Shown here one piece after another: positions 4,693 through 7,017 of a stretch of 7,017 nucleotides of DNA. The DNA comes from Flavobacterium psychrophilum (lineage in GTDB: Bacteria > Bacteroidota > Bacteroidia > Flavobacteriales > Flavobacteriaceae): positions 1 through 7,017 of the forward strand of contig CAMDGJ010000146.1 in the NCBI GenBank assembly GCA_945897545.1. Direction: 5' to 3'. The notes below the pieces were generated by a model. That model did no database searches. It was not told the origin of the DNA and saw only the letters and a program-made list of their open reading frames with translations. How positions within the stretch are numbered: the first letter of the stretch is position 1; each line of letters starts with the position of its first letter. The translations under genes were made by a program, and so were the position numbers.

Positions 4693-5913
4693 CTATGTAC
4701 AGGTCAATAAAAAAGTTTCTAATTGTAGGATTTCAATACCTTCAACAGTATTACCAGAAAAAGGCTCCATAGTAATTACTAATTTAGGATAATTATTTTT
4801 AATGGCTAAAAGATTACCAAACTCCCGATCAATAGTTTGTTTTTCATAAATACTCAAAGCTACTTGAATGTATTTTCTTTCTCCATTTCTTTCGGCTATA
4901 AAATCAATTTCTTTAGCCCCAAACATACCAATACTAATTTTATAACCACAATAAGCCAAATGGTTGTAAACTGCATTTTCTACTATTTTTCCGCGATCTT
5001 CTAAGCGGTACCCCCAAAGTGCATTTCGAATTCCTAAATTTTCGAAATAATATTTTTCACCAATTTCAAAAATACGTTTTCCTATAATATCATAACGCGA
5101 TACTGCATGAATTAGGAAAGCATTGACTAAATATCGGTTATAAATCTGGACTTGATTGGGCGCGATATTAATTCGTTGTGATTTTAAAAAATCACTAATC
5201 TTTTTTGATGAAAATATACTCCCTGTGTTGGAAGCAAGAAACAAAACAAGTTGCTCTAAAAAAGAGACATTCCGAACCGAATATCTATTGATAATGTCTC
5301 TATAAATAATGGTGTTAAAAATGTTTTTTAAATATTCAAAAACAATTTCATCTTCTAGTTTTAAATGTTTCAAATAGGGTAATCCGCCATATTTAAGGTA
5401 TAAATCTAAATTGATAGCATTAGTTTCCAATTCTTGAAATTCTAAAAATTCTGGATAGGAAAGACTATAAACTTGAATTTCTATGAATCGTCCACTTAAA
5501 AACCCTGCTATGTCACCCGACAATAAATTGGCATTACTTCCTGTGCAGTAAATATCAAGTTGTAAATCTAAAAGCAGTGACCGTAATGCTATTTCAAATT
5601 CAATAATATCTTGAATTTCATCTATAAATACGTATGTTTTTTCAGTTTTAGATTTGTTTAAAAGCACATAATCGTTTAAATCTTGGGCATTTTTAATAGC
5701 TGAAAAAGCAAGATCCTCTTTGTTTATGTATAAAATAAATGCTTCCGAGTTTTGACTTAAAACTTCTTGAATAATTTGGTATAATAAATAACTTTTCCCA
5801 ACCCTACGTTGCCCTGTAAAGACTTTAATTAGATTGGTATTCATAAAAGGCCGCACTCTATCTAAATAGATTGTTCGACTATTAATGTTTTTAGGAAGGA
5901 TTAAATTTATCAT
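4693..5913 (-). CDS. AAA_14/DUF4143 ATP-binding protein, distant family member (406 aa)
   Basis: This is another P-loop ATPase with C-terminal DUF4143, clearly of a different subfamily from the two genes to its left. Walker A is GQRRVGKS (34-41), Walker B is YVFIDEIQ (D98, E99), the sensor region is YCTGSNA (122-128) and the arginine finger is in FLSGRFIEI (R142). Family markers follow: YGGLP (175-179) and YRDIINRYSVRN (204-215), then a winged-helix-like segment at about 234-262 (SSKKISDFLKSQ). The C-terminal nuclease-like core keeps KEIDFIAE (E335, D337), but the usual (E/Q)xK is YIQVA (Q350, A352), lacking Lys, which is common in this subfamily as I recall. The gene is separate from gmd (97-bp gap with its own promoter) and ends 154 bp before paralog B. 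Function is unknown. The ATG at 5913 fits the family start. Confidence 0.9.
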   Translation of the reverse strand: MINLILPKNINSRTIYLDRVRPFMNTNLIKVFTGQRRVGKSYLLYQIIQEVLSQNSEAFILYINKEDLAFSAIKNAQDLNDYVLLNKSKTEKTYVFIDEIQDIIEFEIALRSLLLDLQLDIYCTGSNANLLSGDIAGFLSGRFIEIQVYSLSYPEFLEFQELETNAINLDLYLKYGGLPYLKHLKLEDEIVFEYLKNIFNTIIYRDIINRYSVRNVSFLEQLVLFLASNTGSIFSSKKISDFLKSQRINIAPNQVQIYNRYLVNAFLIHAVSRYDIIGKRIFEIGEKYYFENLGIRNALWGYRLEDRGKIVENAVYNHLAYCGYKISIGMFGAKEIDFIAERNGERKYIQVALSIYEKQTIDREFGNLLAIKNNYPKLVITMEPFSGNTVEGIEILQLETFLLTCT

Positions 5914-5915
5914 TT

Positions 5916-5975
5916 GTTATAGTTATACTTATAATAAGTGACAAATATACTAAAAGTTATAGTTATATCTATAAC
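5916..5975. promoter_or_regulatory. two 20-bp operator-like repeats 40 bp apart flanking the -7 box, upstream of the third ATPase
   Basis: The upstream site, GTTATAGTTATATCTATAAC (5956-5975), has 7-bp self-complementary arms (GTTATAG..CTATAAC) and overlaps a second palindrome, AGTTATA TC TATAACT (5961-5976). A near copy, GTTATAGTTATACTTATAAT (5916-5935), matches at 17 of 20 positions and starts exactly 40 bp away, directly before the ATG. The -7 box lies between them. The pattern matches those of the other two ATPases with a third, unrelated sequence. Confidence 0.65.
5942..5949 (-). promoter_or_regulatory. -7 box (TATATTTG) for the third ATPase
   Basis: TATATTTG on the minus strand is an exact TAnnTTTG match, 28 bases before the ATG at 5913. 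The expected -33 position falls inside the operator-like repeat 5956-5975. Confidence 0.5.
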
Positions 5976-6010
5976 TTTTTATTCTCGAAGATTATTTATA
6001 ATTCTCCAGC

Positions 6011-7017
6011 TTACTCCTGTTGCACATACACCGCATGTCCAGCTTCCATCAAAAGCATGTCTTTTCTAAACAACGTAAGATCAGAAGCTACCATTTCTTG
6101 AACTAATCCCGCCAAATCGTATTTTGGTTTCCAGCCTAAACTCTTCGATTTACTTGGGTCGCCAATTAGCAAATCAACTTCGGTAGGTCGGTAATATTGT
6201 GGGTCAACACGAAGGATCACTTTACCTATTTCTAATTGATAATCAGGATGGTTGCAAGCTATAATAGTGGCAGTTTCATGTTCCTCTTTGCCTTCGAATG
6301 CCAATTCAATTCCTACCTCTGCAAATGAAAGACGCACAAAATCACGAATATAAGTAGTAACTCCCGTCGCTATAACATAGTCTTCCGCAACGTCTTGTTG
6401 CAAGATGCGCCACATGGCTTCCACATAATCTTTGGCATGTCCCCAGTCTCTTTGGGAATTTAAGTTTCCTAAATACAAACAGTCTTGTTTTCCCAAAGCA
6501 ATGGCAGCGGTAGCCATGGTGATTTTTCGGGTAACAAATGTTTCTCCTCTTCGTGGCGATTCGTGGTTGAACAAGATTCCGTTACAAGCATAAATATCAT
6601 AAGCTTCACGGTAGTTTTTGGTAATCCAAAAACCATATATTTTAGCCACTCCATAAGGCGAACGCGGATAGAAAGGCGATTTTTCATCGTAAAATCCTGC
6701 TGCATTTTTATTTTCGGCTAATCCACCATACAATTCTGAAGTAGAAGCTTGATAAATCCTCGTCTTTTTTTCAAGACCCAATATTCTTATGGCCTCTAAC
6801 ATTCTAAGAGTTCCTATTCCATCCACATTGGCAACATATTCCGGAGAATCAAAAGAAACTTTTACGTGAGACATCGCCCCAAGGTTATAAATTTCATCGG
6901 GCTGCACCTCTTGAATGATTCGGATGATATTAGTAGAATCGGTCAAATCACCATAATGCAATTTAAAATTCACATTATTCTGGTGTTGATCTTGGTAGAT
7001 ATGGTCAATACGTTGGG
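6011..7017 (-). CDS. gmd: GDP-mannose 4,6-dehydratase, N-terminus beyond the right edge
   Basis: Gmd converts GDP-mannose to GDP-4-keto-6-deoxymannose using bound NADP(H). This is the first step toward GDP-fucose and related 6-deoxyhexoses for capsule, O-antigen or glycoprotein glycans, in the cytoplasm. The frame stays open to the edge, where it reads [14 protein letters not shown], so the GTG at 6973 is internal and not the start. About 335 of the family's usual 370 or so residues are present; only the N-terminal Gly-rich nucleotide-binding turn is outside. Visible short-chain dehydrogenase features are GDLTD, the catalytic [13 protein letters not shown] (Tyr-x3-Lys), the [15 protein letters not shown] loop and [15 protein letters not shown], then [11 protein letters not shown] and LGWKP near the C-terminus. 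GC content is visibly higher than in the ATPase genes, as expected for a resident gene beside an acquired island. No terminator is evident before the next promoter. Confidence 0.95.
   Translation of the reverse strand, partial: QRIDHIYQDQHQNNVNFKLHYGDLTDSTNIIRIIQEVQPDEIYNLGAMSHVKVSFDSPEYVANVDGIGTLRMLEAIRILGLEKKTRIYQASTSELYGGLAENKNAAGFYDEKSPFYPRSPYGVAKIYGFWITKNYREAYDIYACNGILFNHESPRRGETFVTRKITMATAAIALGKQDCLYLGNLNSQRDWGHAKDYVEAMWRILQQDVAEDYVIATGVTTYIRDFVRLSFAEVGIELAFEGKEEHETATIIACNHPDYQLEIGKVILRVDPQYYRPTEVDLLIGDPSKSKSLGWKPKYDLAGLVQEMVASDLTLFRKDMLLMEAGHAVYVQQE

Noticed and set aside
4592..4792. Plus-strand 66-residue open frame
   Set aside because: It starts inside the operator palindrome of paralog B and ends antisense to the third ATPase; it shows no protein-like features.
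6485..6721. Open frames on both strands inside gmd (also 6469-6705 on the minus strand)
   Set aside because: They lie entirely within the well-conserved gmd frame, with no recognisable protein sequence; they are antisense or shifted-frame shadows.
6971..6973. GTG as a start codon for gmd
   Set aside because: The same frame continues upstream to the window edge with family-like residues, so the gene is cut by the edge, not started there.

Overview
The window looks like a stretch of chromosome from an AT-rich member of the Bacteroidota, most likely a Flavobacteriia relative. The reasons are the low GC of most of the window, start codons without Shine-Dalgarno sequences, TAnnTTTG-type -7 promoter boxes, and the gene families present (DUF6934, RhuM, AAA/DUF4143 ATPases). 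This placement is an inference from sequence style, not a database result. Every gene I can support lies on the minus strand, so transcription runs from the right edge to the left.

Region by region, from the right edge: (1) 6011-7017 is the C-terminal majority of gmd (GDP-mannose 4,6-dehydratase), a surface-polysaccharide sugar gene whose N-terminus lies outside the window. (2) 4693-5913, 3348-4538 and 2021-3214 are three AAA ATPases of the AAA_14 + DUF4143 type. The two on the left are colinear tandem paralogs; the third is a more distant relative. Each has its own promoter, and each promoter is embedded in its own private set of repeated, partly palindromic operator-like sites. (3) 1551-1875 is a two-gene mini-operon: an internally deleted DUF6934 protein followed after 4 bp by a 50-residue basic protein. 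(4) 598-1425 is a RhuM-family protein with a PLD-like C-terminal half. (5) 112-597 has no gene. It holds a perfect 11-bp hairpin, a 44-bp REP-like hairpin, a tract of degenerate GGTTAAYT-type repeats, and a roughly 180-bp palindromic element that can be drawn as a four-way junction, with near-identical termini and an 11-bp flanking direct repeat. (6) 1-111 is the 5'-truncated remnant of a RecG-like/AlbA-type ATP-binding protein, with base composition unlike its surroundings.

Taken together this is an accessory island beside a polysaccharide locus, built from small modules (ATPases, DUF6934 pair, RhuM, RecG-like fragment). The left-hand modules are separated by copies of one repeat tract (287-406, 1439-1531, 1959-2021). 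Two genes are visibly decaying (the RecG-like fragment and DUF6934).

The most interesting signal is regulatory. All three ATPases share one promoter architecture: a repeat copy between the -7 box and the ATG, and a matching palindromic copy upstream over or beside the -33 region. The repeat sequence differs in each gene. This suggests gene-specific autoregulation, perhaps through the winged-helix segment of each ATPase.
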